Assembly: GCF_900109725.1 (NCBI RefSeq)
Contig: NZ_FOBC01000014.1
Location: 33,489-97,488, forward strand
DNA length: 64,000 bases
Direction: 5' to 3'
From: Halomonas daqiaonensis
GTDB lineage: Bacteria > Pseudomonadota > Gammaproteobacteria > Pseudomonadales > Halomonadaceae
The first letter of the stretch is position 1. Each line of letters starts with the position of its first letter. The notes below the pieces were generated by a model, which was not told where the DNA came from, ran no database searches, and saw nothing but the letters and a program-made list of their open reading frames with translations. Below are positions 63,961 through 64,000 of the stretch, in pieces. Made by a program: the position numbers and the translations under genes.

Positions 63961-64000
63961 CGTAGGCACTCTTGCCGGTATCCGCTATGTGCCGGTATCA

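Overview
This is a GC-rich, densely coded bacterial chromosome segment. It has about 60 genes, no rRNA or tRNA that I could see, and no CRISPR array. Gene content (purEK, dctPQM-type TRAP systems, AGCS and SSS sodium symporters, egtD beside an EgtB-like gene, an ada-alkA fusion) and protein style suggest a Halomonas-like gammaproteobacterium (Halomonadaceae). That placement is an inference from family resemblance, not from a marker gene.

Layout. 0-3.6 kb: end of an unrecognised gene, then a histidine/arginine-type ABC importer. 3.6-4.6 kb: a UbiA-type prenyltransferase. 4.6-11.9 kb: a respiratory molybdoenzyme operon. It runs TatB-like/ferredoxin fusion, NrfD-type membrane subunit, Tat-exported Mo-bisMGD catalytic subunit, four-cluster FeS subunit and TorD-type chaperone, behind a near-perfect FNR/Anr box. 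The catalytic and FeS subunits look like the arsenate respiratory reductase (ArrAB) clade. 11.8-15.6 kb: amidotransferase, Na+/H+-type antiporter, purK, purE. 15.8-20 kb: an acidic lipoprotein and a TAXI-TRAP transporter set. 20.3-22.1 kb: an alanine/glycine symporter and a small HTH protein.

22.3-28.1 kb: a complete-looking selenoneine/ergothioneine-type locus. It comprises egtD, a FAD-oxidoreductase/SelD fusion (senC-like), a GT4 glycosyltransferase (senB-like) and an EgtB-like nonheme iron enzyme (senA-like). Together these would methylate histidine, make selenophosphate, form a selenosugar and install selenium on hercynine. 28.2-32.6 kb: a small protein, ilvD, and a TPP-riboswitch-controlled thiV-tenA pair. 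32.7-34.8 kb: an unknown protein, an HNH nuclease and an AhpD-like protein.

35-39 kb: a PrlF/MazF-type toxin-antitoxin pair whose toxin stop codon directly abuts a group IIC intron. The intron sits in the terminator of the convergent mmsA gene. 39-44.2 kb: LysR regulator, katG, AraC regulator, cupin protein. 44.3-47.4 kb: a second polar amino acid ABC importer. 47.6-51.1 kb: selO, a LysR regulator and a DMT exporter. 51.2-58.6 kb: a malonate catabolic locus: GntR regulator, TRAP importer, malonyl-CoA decarboxylase, malonyl-CoA synthetase, HAD hydrolase. 58.6-64 kb: a flavin reductase-like protein, a small periplasmic protein, a DUF2252 protein, a decayed alpha/beta-hydrolase remnant, the ada-alkA and ogt alkylation-repair pair, and a small secreted protein.

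The two most interesting systems are the selenoneine-type cluster with its scrambled gene orientation and SelD fusion, and the ArrA-like operon led by a TatB-ferredoxin fusion. All assignments come from reading translated sequence; no database search was run.
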